Assembly (NCBI RefSeq): GCF_005887615.1
Contig: NZ_VANS01000002.1
Location: 372,001 to 436,000 of the forward strand
Source of the DNA: Sulfitobacter sabulilitoris
GTDB lineage: Bacteria > Pseudomonadota > Alphaproteobacteria > Rhodobacterales > Rhodobacteraceae
Length of the DNA: 64,000 nt
Direction: 5' to 3'
Part shown: positions 28,496 to 39,195 of the stretch, in pieces
Numbering within the stretch: position 1 is the stretch's first letter
Layout of the letters: the number at the start of each line of letters is the position of its first letter
Translations under genes and position numbers: made by a program
Notes under the pieces: model-generated
Told to the model about the DNA's origin: nothing
Databases searched by the model: none
What the model saw: the letters and a program-made list of their open reading frames with translations, nothing else

Positions 28496-29253
28496 AGATA
28501 CCCTTCGCTGCGAAAGCTCATCTCGCGCGATTTTCCGATGATCAGATGATCGTGCAGCGTCAGACCCAGGGCGAGGCAGGCGGCGTTGATCTGATCCGTC
28601 ATGGTGATGTCCGATTGTGACGGTGTCGGATCGCCCGATGGATGGTTGTGCACCAGAATGATCGCGCTGGCATTCAGTTCCAGCGCGCGTTTGGCAACCT
28701 CGCGGGGATAGACGGGCACGTGATCAACGGTGCCCTTTGCCTGTTCCTCGTCCGCGATGACAACATTCTTGCGATCGAGGTAAAGCACGCGGAACTGTTC
28801 CGTCTCGCGGTGGGCCATCGTGGTGTGGCAATAATCCAGGAGGGCGTCCCAGCTGGACAGAACGTGCTGGCGCAGCACCTTGGAACGGGCAAGCCGGTGC
28901 GCGGCGGCCTCGATGATCTTCAACTCGCAGATCACGGAATCGCCAACGCCGGACACATCGCGCAAACGGCTTTCGGGCGCGGTCAGAACGCGATTGAAGT
29001 CGCCGAAATGGTCCAGCAACGCCCGTGCCAGCGGCTTTACATCCCGTCGGGGAATAGCGCGGAACAACACAAGCTCCAGCAATTCGTAGTCCGGCATGGC
29101 GGCCGCACCGCCTGCCATGAAACGCGCGCGCAGGCGTTGGCGATGGTCCGCGATGTAGGAGGGTGGCTTGCCGGATGGCAGCGCCACGGGCTCGGCCTCG
29201 TCCAACAGGAAGGGCAGTGTCGGGTCCGCAAAGGCTTTGGGGTTTGCGCTCAT
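28492..29253 (-). CDS. radC: RadC family protein (JAB/MPN domain)
   Basis: A 253-residue protein with an N-terminal helix-hairpin-helix part (about 50-110) and a C-terminal JAB domain holding the metal motif HNHPSGDPTPSQSD. RadC was first described as a DNA-repair factor, but that role is disputed. The start at ATG 29253 gives MSANPKAFAD; the frame is open further upstream. It converges with the OmpA fusion gene. Confidence 0.9.
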   Translation of the reverse strand: MSANPKAFADPTLPFLLDEAEPVALPSGKPPSYIADHRQRLRARFMAGGAAAMPDYELLELVLFRAIPRRDVKPLARALLDHFGDFNRVLTAPESRLRDVSGVGDSVICELKIIEAAAHRLARSKVLRQHVLSSWDALLDYCHTTMAHRETEQFRVLYLDRKNVVIADEEQAKGTVDHVPVYPREVAKRALELNASAIILVHNHPSGDPTPSQSDITMTDQINAACLALGLTLHDHLIIGKSREMSFRSEGYL

Positions 29254-29310
29254 ACCACCAAGGTGCCGGTGGCTTGGTTGATATTTGGTTAATGACTGCG
29301 CGCAGACGTG

Positions 29311-29338
29311 AAAAAGGGCTGGGAACATGCCCCGCCCT
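29311..29338 (-). terminator. Rho-independent terminator after dnaJ
   Basis: On the minus strand AGGGC-GGG pairs with CCC-GCCCT around a small loop, followed by four T. It lies 30 bp past the dnaJ stop. Confidence 0.7.
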
Positions 29339-29367
29339 GTACCTGTTTCACATGATGGCAGGCCCGC

Positions 29368-30516
29368 TTAGCCCTTCATGCTGTCCCAAAAGGATTTGAC
29401 GGACGAGAAGAAGCTGGTGCCTTCGGGGTTGTTGTTCTCGGACAGTTCGTCGAACTCCTGCAGCAGTTCCTTTTGCCGTGCAGTCAGGTTGACCGGTGTT
29501 TCCACGGCAAGTTCGATGAACATATCACCGGCACCGCCGCCGCGCAGGGCGGGCATGCCCTTGCCCCGCAGTCGCATCTGACGGCCCGACTGGCTGCCCG
29601 CCGGGATCTGGACGCGGCCACGACCGCCGTCAATCGTGGGGACTTCGATGCTGCCGCCCAGTGCGGCCTTGGCGATGGACACCGGGACGCGGCAGAACAG
29701 GCTGGCGCCGTCGCGCTCAAAAAGCGCATGCTGCGCGACCTCGATGAAGATATACAGGTCGCCCGACGGACCGCCGCGCATCCCGGCTTCGCCTTCGCCG
29801 GCAAGCCGGATACGCGTCCCGGTCTCGACACCGGGCGGGATGTTCACCGACAGCGCGCGGTCCTTTTCGACCCGTCCGGCACCGCGGCAAGTGGTGCAGG
29901 GGTTCTTGATGATCTGGCCCAGCCCTGAACAGGTCGGACAGGTCCGCTCGACCGTGAAGAAGCCTTGTTGCGCACGGACCTTGCCCATGCCGGAGCATGT
30001 GGGGCAGGTGGTCGGTTCCGCGCCGCCCTCGGCCCCTGAGCCCGAACAGGACGAACAGGCCACGGAGGTCGGTACGTTGATTGTCTTTTGCAGGCCGGAG
30101 TAGGCCTCTTCGAGCGTGACACGCAGGTTATAGCGCAGGTCGGCCCCGCGCGCGGCACGGCGACCGCCGCCGCGCTGCTGGCCACCCATGAAGTCACCGA
30201 ACAGGTCGTCGAACACATCCGAAAACGCAGACGAAAAATCGCCCTGACCGCCGCCAAAGCCGCCACCGGGCCGCCCGCCGCCCATACCGCCTTCAAAGGC
30301 CGCATGACCATACCGATCGTAGGCCGCCTTTTTCTCGGCGTCCTTGAGGATTTCATACGCCTCGTTGGCTTCCTTGAACTGGGCTTCGGCCTTGGGGTTG
30401 TCGGAATTGCGATCTGGGTGCAGTTCCTTGGCCTTGCCGCGATAGGCCTTTTTGATCTCGTCGGCCGAGGCACCTTTGCCGATGCCAAGGACTTCGTAAA
30501 AATCACGTTTCGACAT
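29368..30516 (-). CDS. dnaJ: Chaperone DnaJ (Hsp40)
   Basis: A 382-residue type I J-protein that delivers clients to DnaK and stimulates its ATPase. The J domain carries HPD (residues about 33-35). A Gly/Phe-rich linker follows ([11 protein letters not shown]), then four zinc repeats ([32 protein letters not shown]) and the substrate-binding C-terminal domains. It lies 74 bp downstream of dnaK with a hairpin in between. Confidence 0.97.
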   Translation of the reverse strand: MSKRDFYEVLGIGKGASADEIKKAYRGKAKELHPDRNSDNPKAEAQFKEANEAYEILKDAEKKAAYDRYGHAAFEGGMGGGRPGGGFGGGQGDFSSAFSDVFDDLFGDFMGGQQRGGGRRAARGADLRYNLRVTLEEAYSGLQKTINVPTSVACSSCSGSGAEGGAEPTTCPTCSGMGKVRAQQGFFTVERTCPTCSGLGQIIKNPCTTCRGAGRVEKDRALSVNIPPGVETGTRIRLAGEGEAGMRGGPSGDLYIFIEVAQHALFERDGASLFCRVPVSIAKAALGGSIEVPTIDGGRGRVQIPAGSQSGRQMRLRGKGMPALRGGGAGDMFIELAVETPVNLTARQKELLQEFDELSENNNPEGTSFFSSVKSFWDSMKG

Positions 30517-30543
30517 GGATTACTTTCCCCTTTGGAACGTAAT

Positions 30544-30568
30544 GGGCCGACCCGGTGTGGGCCGGCCC
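30544..30568 (-). promoter_or_regulatory. Hairpin between dnaK and dnaJ
   Basis: On the minus strand GGGCCGGCCC pairs with GGGTCGGCCC (one G-U pair) around a 5-nt loop. There is no T run, so it is more likely a processing, stability or partial attenuation element than a full terminator. Confidence 0.5.
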
Positions 30569-30590
30569 TGTCATTGGTTCCGGGTACCGT

Positions 30591-32501
<1,911 letters not shown>

Positions 32502-32612
32502 GTTTTGATCCCTCATCTAAAAAAGGCGATGACACGGAGCAGAGGCCCGTTGTGGCACCCACACCCCGATCTGTTGACACATGGAACGCTCCACTCCATG
32601 CGGTTCGGAGGG

Positions 32613-32641
32613 TATATAAGGACCGGTCGGGACCCCTGCAA
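32613..32641 (-). promoter_or_regulatory. Candidate dnaK promoter
   Basis: On the minus strand TTGCAG (32641-32636) and TATATA (32618-32613) are 17 bp apart, giving a start near 32606 and a leader of about 105 nt. The TATATA box in this context could be read by the vegetative or heat-shock sigma factor; sequence alone does not decide. Confidence 0.45.
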
Positions 32642-32699
32642 CCGCTGCAATGACGCTGATATGGGGATTCTTGCGGGAAATTTTCAGGAGTTCGCGACA

Positions 32700-33314
32700 A
32701 TGCGGGGGAATATGGCGCCGCTGATGCTGCGGGGGGTGGCGATTCACAAGAGCTATCTGCTGCCGGAGGCGCAGCAGAGCCTTTTCGAGGCGGTGCGCAC
32801 GGTGGTGCGCGCCGCGCCGTTCTTTCGGCCGACCACGCCGCGCGGCAAGGCGATGTCGGTCCGGATGAGCGCGGCGGGCCGCTACGGGTGGATATCCGAC
32901 GCGAAAGGATACCGGTATTCACGGACGCACCCCTCTGGCCGGGACTGGCCGGATATCCCGGAACAGGTGCTGACGCTGTGGCGCGAGGTGACCGGATTGG
33001 ACCGCGCCCCGGAGTGCTGTCTGATCAACTATTACGATGCCGATGCGCGGATGGGTCTGCACCAGGATCGCGACGAAGCCGATTTCGGCTGGCCGGTTGT
33101 GTCGGTGAGCCTTGGCGATGACGGTCTGTTTCGCATCGGGAACCTGACGCGCGGCGGCACCACGCAGTCGATCTGGTTGCAATCGGGGGATGTGGCCGTG
33201 ATGGGCGGTGACGCGCGGCTGGTCTATCACGGCGTGGACAGGATACGCGCGGGGTCATCCAAGCTTTTGCCCAAGGGCGGTCGTATCAACCTTACACTGC
33301 GCGTGGTCGAGTAG
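32700..33314 (+). CDS. alkB: AlkB-type 2-oxoglutarate/Fe(II) nucleic acid demethylase
   Basis: A 204-residue dioxygenase that reverses alkyl lesions in DNA or RNA. The iron ligands are the HxD of LHQDRDE and the distal histidine of VYHGVDRI; the arginines near RINLTLR bind 2-oxoglutarate. The INYYDADARMGLHQD segment is diagnostic. ATG 32700 has AGGAG at suitable spacing; ATG 32661 would add 13 residues but lacks a ribosome site. It is divergent from dnaK. Confidence 0.93.
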   Translation: MRGNMAPLMLRGVAIHKSYLLPEAQQSLFEAVRTVVRAAPFFRPTTPRGKAMSVRMSAAGRYGWISDAKGYRYSRTHPSGRDWPDIPEQVLTLWREVTGLDRAPECCLINYYDADARMGLHQDRDEADFGWPVVSVSLGDDGLFRIGNLTRGGTTQSIWLQSGDVAVMGGDARLVYHGVDRIRAGSSKLLPKGGRINLTLRVVE

Positions 33315-33338
33315 CCGTTTTCTAGCACAGACCACGGA

Positions 33339-33360
33339 CCGGGAACTTCGAAATTTCCGG
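33339..33360. repeat. Near-palindrome between convergent alkB and ABC permease genes
   Basis: A 22-bp sequence starting CCGGGAACTTCG is palindromic at 18 of 22 positions and could form a hairpin in RNA from either strand. No T run follows, so termination is uncertain. Confidence 0.35.
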
Positions 33361-33367
33361 CCAGGCT

Positions 33368-34192
33368 TCAGCGTCGCGCGCCCCAGCTCGCGGAGGCATG
33401 ACGCCGGGTGTAGAATTCTCCCATCAAGCCGATCATCACCAGCACGAGGCCGATGTAAAACGGGTATTCGATGCTGCTGTAATGCGGGTTGTAGTTGATG
33501 AAGGCAAAGCCGCGCGCCTGGTCGATGCAATGAAACAGCGGGTTCCAGTCGAACATCGCCAGCATGAAGCCGGGCAGGGTGTTGGCCACGAACATCTTGC
33601 CCGAGGCAATCATGTTCGCACGCTGATAGATCGTCGCAAAGATACCAACCACCGTCGGAAACCAGGGCTTTGCCGCCAGCAGCACCAACCCCAGTGCGCC
33701 ACCCGTGAACCATGCCAGCAATAGCATGCTGTAGGCCGCAATCGGCTGTTCGATCACGACGGGCGTCAGAACCATGTGATAAATGAACAGGATCAGCAAC
33801 AGCGACAGAGTCTGGATATAGAGGGTGCCAAGTGCCGCCGACAGGATCGCGATGATCGTGTTCATCGGCGCGTGTTTCATCATCGCGCTGGCGGGCCCTT
33901 CGGAGCCAACGACCGAGGCCAGCGTTTTGGTATGCGTCATGTAGAGAAAAATGCCCGACATGATGTAGATCAGAAAGTCGCCCCGGATCGCGGCACCGCG
34001 CAGGCCCAGGATTGAAAACATCACGTAGAAAGCCATCACGAACATGATGGCCTGCAACATGTTGACGCCGATCGCGATAAAGGCGTTGTTGTGCGTCTTG
34101 CGCACCGAACGCACGATCGAATGATACACCAGCTCCGCCATCGCCAGCGCCGTACCGAAGCCAGTCCGGGGTTTTCGCGTCGGTTGAAACAT
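33368..34192 (-). CDS. Capsule/polysaccharide export ABC transporter permease (KpsM-like)
   Basis: A 274-residue inner-membrane permease of the ABC-2 type with about six hydrophobic segments. The SVRKTHNNAFIAIG region before the first span, the YIMSGIFLYMTHTKT segment and the NPLFHCIDQARG loop match KpsM/BexB/CtrC-like polysaccharide exporters. Such permeases work with a separate ATPase and with periplasmic and outer-membrane partners; none of these is encoded in the window. The gene points away from cysQ and the sugar genes that follow. Confidence 0.8.
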   Translation of the reverse strand: MFQPTRKPRTGFGTALAMAELVYHSIVRSVRKTHNNAFIAIGVNMLQAIMFVMAFYVMFSILGLRGAAIRGDFLIYIMSGIFLYMTHTKTLASVVGSEGPASAMMKHAPMNTIIAILSAALGTLYIQTLSLLLILFIYHMVLTPVVIEQPIAAYSMLLLAWFTGGALGLVLLAAKPWFPTVVGIFATIYQRANMIASGKMFVANTLPGFMLAMFDWNPLFHCIDQARGFAFINYNPHYSSIEYPFYIGLVLVMIGLMGEFYTRRHASASWGARR

Positions 34193-34218
34193 CTTGCCCG
34201 TGCCCTCTTGGGAAATTC

Positions 34219-34258
34219 AGTGTCGCACGGACTTCTTGCTGTTCCGTTAGTGTCGCAC
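34219..34258. repeat. 10-bp direct repeat with 30-bp period
   Basis: AGTGTCGCAC occurs at 34219-34228 and again at 34249-34258. The spacing is exactly 30 bp, about three helical turns, so the two copies face the same side of the DNA. The downstream copy lies between the -35 and -10 boxes of the candidate cysQ promoter, and the upstream copy lies just before the -35. Confidence 0.7.
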
Positions 34259-34264
34259 CATAAG
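34236..34264 (+). promoter_or_regulatory. Candidate cysQ promoter
   Basis: TTGCTG (34236-34241) and CATAAG (34259-34264) are 17 bp apart. Transcription would start near 34271, about 35 nt before the proposed TTG start. Confidence 0.5.
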
Positions 34265-34305
34265 GGAGCCAGCTTTTTTATCAACAAAACCGTGGAGTGC
34301 GCGGC

Positions 34306-35103
34306 TTGGATTACCAAAGACTTGTGGCAGTGATGCGCCGGTTGTCGCTAGAGGCGGGGGACGCGATCATGGCGGTCTATGCCTCGGAGGATTTCGACGT
34401 GAGGGTCAAGTCCGACGACAGCCCCGTGACGCAGGCCGATGAAACCGCCGATGCGATCATTTCCGCAGGCCTGCGCGCCGCGTTCCCGGATGTGCCGCTT
34501 GTCACAGAAGAGCAATCGGCCACGCATTCGCTGGAGGGCGATACGTTCCTGATCGTGGACCCGCTGGATGGCACCAAGGAATTCGTCAACCGGCGCGGCG
34601 ATTTCACCGTGAACATCGCGCTGGTCGAGGGCGGCATTCCCACGCGCGGCGTGGTCTATGCCCCCGCCAGGGAGCGGATGTTCTTTACCGATGCCCAAGG
34701 GCGCGCCGTCGAGGAGGCAGGCCCCTTCGACAAGGAGCGGATCGGAAAGACCAGGGCGGTCTTCGTCTCTGACGTGGATAATTCGGCTCTCATGGTGGTG
34801 GCCTCGAAATCGCACCGCGATCAGGCGACCGACGACTACATCGCCAAATATGCCGTCCGCGACATGACCAGCGCCGGATCGTCGCTCAAGTTCTGCCTGA
34901 TCGCGACCGGCGAGGCGGATCTCTATCCGCGGCTGGGCCGGACGATGGAATGGGACACTGCCGCGGGCGACGCCGTTTTGCGGGGGGCGGGCGGTTCCGT
35001 CGTCCGGTTCGACGATCACATGCCGCTCATCTACGGAAAGCCGAATTTCGAAAACCCGTTCTTTATCGCGCTCTCGCCCGGCGTCGAGTTGAAGGCGCCC
35101 TGA
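34306..35103 (+). CDS. cysQ: 3'(2'),5'-bisphosphate nucleotidase
   Basis: A 265-residue inositol-monophosphatase-fold enzyme that converts PAP to AMP, clearing the by-product of PAPS-dependent sulfation and sulfate reduction. Motifs: metal-binding TEEQS, DPLDGTKEFVNRRGDF and the C-terminal EWDTAAGDAVLRGAGG. I chose TTG 34306 because GGAG lies 8 nt upstream; GTG 34297 is the alternative but overlaps that site. Its stop overlaps the kdsB-like start (ATGA). It opens a run of sugar-nucleotide and glycosyltransferase genes that ends with a sulfotransferase, which gives PAP removal a local rationale. Confidence 0.93.
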   Translation: MDYQRLVAVMRRLSLEAGDAIMAVYASEDFDVRVKSDDSPVTQADETADAIISAGLRAAFPDVPLVTEEQSATHSLEGDTFLIVDPLDGTKEFVNRRGDFTVNIALVEGGIPTRGVVYAPARERMFFTDAQGRAVEEAGPFDKERIGKTRAVFVSDVDNSALMVVASKSHRDQATDDYIAKYAVRDMTSAGSSLKFCLIATGEADLYPRLGRTMEWDTAAGDAVLRGAGGSVVRFDDHMPLIYGKPNFENPFFIALSPGVELKAP

Positions 35104-35903
35104 TGTCTGTTTTGATTGCCATTCCTGCGCGATACGCATCGACCCGCTATCCGGGCAAGCCGCTGGCGGATCTGCGCGGTGCCACCGGCAAATCCCAAAG
35201 CCTGATCGAACGCAGCTGGCGCGCGGCGATGGCGGTGCAGGGCGTTGACCGGGTCGTGGTGGCCACCGACGATGATCGTATCCGGTACGCCGCCGAAACC
35301 TTCGGGGCCGAGGTGGTGATGACCTCGCCCGATTGCGCCAACGGGACCGAGCGCTGCGCCGAAGCGCACGCTGCATTGGGCGGTGGATTCGAGATCGTCG
35401 TGAACCTGCAGGGCGACGCGCCTTTGACTCCGCATTGGTTCGTGGAGGATCTGATCGCAGGCCTGCGCGCGGCCCCCGAGGCGGACATCGCCACGCCCGT
35501 CCTGCGATGCGACGGCGCCGCGTTGAACAGTCTTTTGTCGGATCGCAAAGCGGGGCGCGTAGGCGGCACAACGGCCGTGTTCGACCGTGCGCACAAGGCG
35601 CTTTACTTCTCCAAGGAAGTCGTGCCGTTCACGTCGAAAACCTACCTTGAAGCAGAGCCTACACCGGTCTTTCATCACGTCGGCGTCTATGCCTACCGGC
35701 CCGATGCGCTGGCCGCTTATCCGACGTGGCCGGTCGGTCCGCTCGAAGGACTGGAGGGGCTGGAGCAATTGCGCTTCATGGAAAACGGGCGCGGTGTTCT
35801 GTGTGTCGAGGTCGAAGCCCGCGGGCGGCAGTTCTGGGAATTGAACAATCCGCAGGACGTTCCCAAGCTGGAGGCGATGATGGCGGAGATGGGTCTGGAA
35901 TGA
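35103..35903 (+). CDS. kdsB: 3-deoxy-manno-octulosonate cytidylyltransferase (CMP-Kdo synthetase)-like
   Basis: A 266-residue nucleotidyltransferase that should activate Kdo, or a related ulosonate, with CTP. The N-terminal AIPARYASTRYPGKPL, VVVATDDDRI and VVNLQGDAPLTP segments and the C-terminal NNPQDVPKLEA fit KdsB/KpsU. The usual QGDEPL motif has alanine in place of glutamate, so substrate preference may differ. Coupled by overlaps to cysQ upstream and a glycosyltransferase downstream. Kdo is needed for lipid A core and for some capsules; kdsD lies at 47765-48727. Confidence 0.85.
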   Translation: MSVLIAIPARYASTRYPGKPLADLRGATGKSQSLIERSWRAAMAVQGVDRVVVATDDDRIRYAAETFGAEVVMTSPDCANGTERCAEAHAALGGGFEIVVNLQGDAPLTPHWFVEDLIAGLRAAPEADIATPVLRCDGAALNSLLSDRKAGRVGGTTAVFDRAHKALYFSKEVVPFTSKTYLEAEPTPVFHHVGVYAYRPDALAAYPTWPVGPLEGLEGLEQLRFMENGRGVLCVEVEARGRQFWELNNPQDVPKLEAMMAEMGLE

Positions 35904-37132
35904 CCGATTGTGCGGTCAGCGTGGTCGTGGTCAGCCGAGGGCGGCCCGCCGCGTTGACCCGATGCCTGACCGCGTTGACGCAGCAAGACCACCCCCGCTT
36001 TGAAATCGTCGTTGTCGCGGATCCGTCCGGGATCGAGGCTGTTGGAAACCTCGACTTTGGGCAGCACCTGAAAACGCTCGAATTCGACCAGCCCAATATT
36101 TCCGCCGCCCGCAACAGGGGTATCGAGCAGGCCGCCGGAGAGGTGATCGCCTTTATCGATGACGATGCCGTGGCCGAACCCTCGTGGCTTGGCCATCTGG
36201 TCGCGCCGCTGGCGCGCTGCGATGTGGCGGCGACGGGCGGGTTCGTGCGCGGGCGCAACGGCATCAGCCTGCAATGGGGTGCGCGCGTGCTGGATGCGCT
36301 GGGCGCGGCCAGGCGGATCGACCTGGACCCGATCCGACCGACCGTCCTGACGCCGCCAACGGGCCATGGGGTCAAGACCGAAGGCACCAACATGGCGGTG
36401 CGGCGCGACGCTTTGGTGCGCTTGGGCGGTTTCGATGCGGCGTTCCATTTCTACCTGGATGAAACGGATCTGAACATGCGCTTGGGACAGGCGGGGCTCC
36501 GCACGGCGCTGGTGCCACTGGCCGAAGTGCATCACGGATTTGCCCCCAGCCTGCTGCGCCGATCGGATCGTACGCCACGCGACCTGTTCGATATCGGCGC
36601 AAGCTGGGCGGTGTTTCAGCGCAAACACGTGCCGGATGTCCTGCACGCGGCGCAGTGGTCCGGATTGCGGCTGGAACAGAGAGATCGACTGGTCCGGCAC
36701 TTGATCGCGGGCACGCTGGAGCCGCGCGACCTGCGGCGTCTGATGGCGCGGCTGGACGCAGGGTATGATGCAGGACGCGAGCGAACGATTTCCCGCACTC
36801 CGATTGCCCGCCACCCTGCTGCGCCCTTCAAGAGGTTTCCGGGTGCGGTGCGCCGCAGCCTGTTGTTCGCAGGGCGTATCTGGTCGCGCAAACGATTGAT
36901 GTCGCAGGCGGCGGCACAGGTGCGCGCGGGGAATATCGTGACGGTTATCATTCTGTCTCCGACGGCGCTGTTCCACCGGATCTCGTTTCATCCTGACGGT
37001 TACTGGCTGCACCAGGGCGGAATGTTCGGCAAAAGCGACCGGTCCGATCCTTTGGTGCGGTTCGTCAGCCATGCAAGGCGCATCGAACGGGAACGCGACA
37101 GAGTAGCGCGCCAGCGTTTGCTTGCCGATTGA
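35900..37132 (+). CDS. Family 2 glycosyltransferase with C-terminal extension
   Basis: A 410-residue protein. The N-terminal domain (about 1-290) is GT-A: VSVVVVSRGRPAAL, the IDDDAVAEPSWL metal site, the MAVRRDALVRLGGFD acceptor motif and the YLDETDLNMR catalytic motif. The C-terminal 110 residues are basic with no clear family, including FHRISFHPDGYWLHQGGMF. The gene overlaps the kdsB-like gene (ATGA), so it probably acts on a Kdo-linked or capsule glycan, but donor and acceptor are unknown. Confidence 0.8.
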   Translation: MTDCAVSVVVVSRGRPAALTRCLTALTQQDHPRFEIVVVADPSGIEAVGNLDFGQHLKTLEFDQPNISAARNRGIEQAAGEVIAFIDDDAVAEPSWLGHLVAPLARCDVAATGGFVRGRNGISLQWGARVLDALGAARRIDLDPIRPTVLTPPTGHGVKTEGTNMAVRRDALVRLGGFDAAFHFYLDETDLNMRLGQAGLRTALVPLAEVHHGFAPSLLRRSDRTPRDLFDIGASWAVFQRKHVPDVLHAAQWSGLRLEQRDRLVRHLIAGTLEPRDLRRLMARLDAGYDAGRERTISRTPIARHPAAPFKRFPGAVRRSLLFAGRIWSRKRLMSQAAAQVRAGNIVTVIILSPTALFHRISFHPDGYWLHQGGMFGKSDRSDPLVRFVSHARRIERERDRVARQRLLAD

Positions 37133-37280
37133 TCTGCTTCAAGTGGCACCGGGCTGACACGGTCTATACGCTAGATCTGAATATTTTGGTGGAATGACGT
37201 GCCCTCGGGATGCAAAGCGGCTATGGTTTTCACCAGATCCAGGTTTTTCAATCGCCCAAGGGGCACAGCGCAGGTTCAAG

Positions 37281-38174
37281 ATGAAGAGAAAAGTCACCAA
37301 GGCCATTTTTCCTGTTGCCGGCATGGGCACGCGTTTCTTGCCCGCCACGAAGTCGGTCCCCAAGGAAATCATGACTTTGGTGGATCGCCCGTTGATCCAG
37401 TACGCCATCGACGAGGCCCGTGCCGCCGGCATCAAGGAGTTCATCTTCGTGACCTCGCGCGGCAAAGGCGCGCTCGAGGATTACTTCGATCACGCACCGC
37501 AGCTTGAACAGGAGCTGCGCAAAAAGGGCAAAGAAGACCTTCTGGAGGTTCTCAAGACCACGAACATGGACAGTGGCGCGATCGCGTATATCCGCCAGCA
37601 CAAGCCGCTTGGTCTGGGCCATGCGGTGTGGTGTGCCCGGCGGCTTGTCGGAAACGAACCCTTTGCCGTGATCCTGCCCGACGATGTGATCGCGGCCGAG
37701 AAACCCTGTCTGCAACAGATGGCCGAAGCCTACCAGGAAACCGGTGGCAACATGGTCGCAGCCATGGAAGTGCCACCAGAAAAATCATCTTCTTACGGGA
37801 TGTTGGACGTGGCCGAGGACATGAAGAACATGGTGCGCGTCAAGGGAATGGTCGAAAAGCCCGCAGCAGGCGAAGCCCCGTCGAACCTCGCGGTGATCGG
37901 TCGCTATATTCTTTCACCTACGGTGTTCACCAATCTCAACAGATTGAAATCCGGAGCGGGCGGCGAGATACAGCTGACCGACGCGATCTCCGCCGAGATC
38001 GAGCAGGATCGCAGCGTCTATGGGTATCGCTTCAGTGGCCAACGCTTCGATTGCGGCTCTAAATCGGGGTTTTTGCAGGCGACGGTGGCTTTTGGTCTGG
38101 CCCGTGACGACCTGCGCGACGATCTGTCAAGCTATCTGCGCGACATCATGGCCACCAACAAAGCAGCAGAATAA
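37281..38174 (+). CDS. galU: UTP-glucose-1-phosphate uridylyltransferase
   Basis: A 297-residue enzyme that makes UDP-glucose. It carries FPVAGMGTRFLPATKS, VPKEIMTLVDRPLIQYA and VEKPAAGEAPSNLAVIGRY. The frame is open upstream from ATG 37194, but ATG 37281 gives the conserved MKRKVTKAIFP start. It is followed by galE after 21 bp, making a UDP-glucose/UDP-galactose supply unit for the glycosyltransferases downstream. Confidence 0.96.
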   Translation: MKRKVTKAIFPVAGMGTRFLPATKSVPKEIMTLVDRPLIQYAIDEARAAGIKEFIFVTSRGKGALEDYFDHAPQLEQELRKKGKEDLLEVLKTTNMDSGAIAYIRQHKPLGLGHAVWCARRLVGNEPFAVILPDDVIAAEKPCLQQMAEAYQETGGNMVAAMEVPPEKSSSYGMLDVAEDMKNMVRVKGMVEKPAAGEAPSNLAVIGRYILSPTVFTNLNRLKSGAGGEIQLTDAISAEIEQDRSVYGYRFSGQRFDCGSKSGFLQATVAFGLARDDLRDDLSSYLRDIMATNKAAE

Positions 38175-38195
38175 GCAGTTTAGGAGAGGGCGGAC

Positions 38196-39179
38196 GTGAA
38201 CAGCGTACTGGTCACCGGCGGGGCGGGCTATATCGGGTCGCACGCGTGCAAGGCGCTGCGAAACGCGGGGTACGTGCCCGTCACCTACGACAACCTGGTG
38301 ACCGGATGGCAAGAGGCCGTGAAATTCGGCCCGTTCGAGCATGGCGACTTGTCGGATCGTGCACGCCTGGACGCGGTGTTCAAGCGATACGAACCTGTTG
38401 CCGTGATGCATTTCGCGGCCCTGAGCCAGGTCGGCGAAAGCATGGCCGACCCGGGCCGGTACTGGCGCAACAATGTCGGCGGATCGCTGACCCTGATCGA
38501 GGCGGCGGCGGCGGCGGGGTGCCTTGATATCGTTTTTTCATCGACCTGCGCGACCTATGGCGATCAGGACAACATCGTGCTGGACGAAGAGAGCCCGCAA
38601 TATCCCATCAATGCCTACGGCGCATCGAAACGGGCGGTCGAAAACATCCTGACCGATTTCGAAACCGCACACGGGCTTCGGCATGTCATCTTTCGCTACT
38701 TCAACGTGGCGGGGGCCGATCCGATGGGCGAGGTCGGCGAATTTCATCAACCCGAGACGCATCTGGTGCCTTTGATGCTGGATGCCATTGATGGAAAACG
38801 CGATGAACTGACCATTTTCGGCACCGATTACGACACTCCGGATGGCACCTGTATTCGGGATTACGTGCACGTCTGTGACTTGGTGGATGCGCATGTTCTC
38901 GGGTTGAAATGGCTTCTGGACGGTCGCGGCAGCCGGGTGTTCAACCTGGGCACAGGGACCGGATTTTCGGTGCGGGACGTTCTGGCCCATGCCCGCGAGA
39001 TCACGAACCTCGAGGTGCCCCATCGAGATGGCCCGCGTCGCCCCGGCGATTGCACCAAGCTTGTATCGGGGTCGACCCGCGCGCAGGCGGAATTGGGGTG
39101 GTCGCCGCATCGTTCAACCCTGCGCGACATGATAACCGACGCTTGGAGATGGCATCAAACTGGGCACTATAGCCGATAA
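38196..39179 (+). CDS. galE: UDP-glucose 4-epimerase
   Basis: A 327-residue short-chain dehydrogenase-type epimerase that interconverts UDP-glucose and UDP-galactose. The NAD-binding GGAGYIGSHACKAL, the FSSTCATYG serine region and the YGASKRAVE tyrosine-lysine pair are present. It starts at GTG 38196 behind a strong AGGAGAGGG ribosome site. galU precedes it and a glycosyltransferase follows within 20 bp. Confidence 0.95.
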   Translation: MNSVLVTGGAGYIGSHACKALRNAGYVPVTYDNLVTGWQEAVKFGPFEHGDLSDRARLDAVFKRYEPVAVMHFAALSQVGESMADPGRYWRNNVGGSLTLIEAAAAAGCLDIVFSSTCATYGDQDNIVLDEESPQYPINAYGASKRAVENILTDFETAHGLRHVIFRYFNVAGADPMGEVGEFHQPETHLVPLMLDAIDGKRDELTIFGTDYDTPDGTCIRDYVHVCDLVDAHVLGLKWLLDGRGSRVFNLGTGTGFSVRDVLAHAREITNLEVPHRDGPRRPGDCTKLVSGSTRAQAELGWSPHRSTLRDMITDAWRWHQTGHYSR

Positions 39180-39195
39180 CCCCTGTCCCGCGCGG

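Noticed and set aside
32574-32602. TTGACA upstream of alkB on the plus strand
   Set aside because: A perfect -35, but no -10 box within 16-18 bp, so I do not call a promoter.
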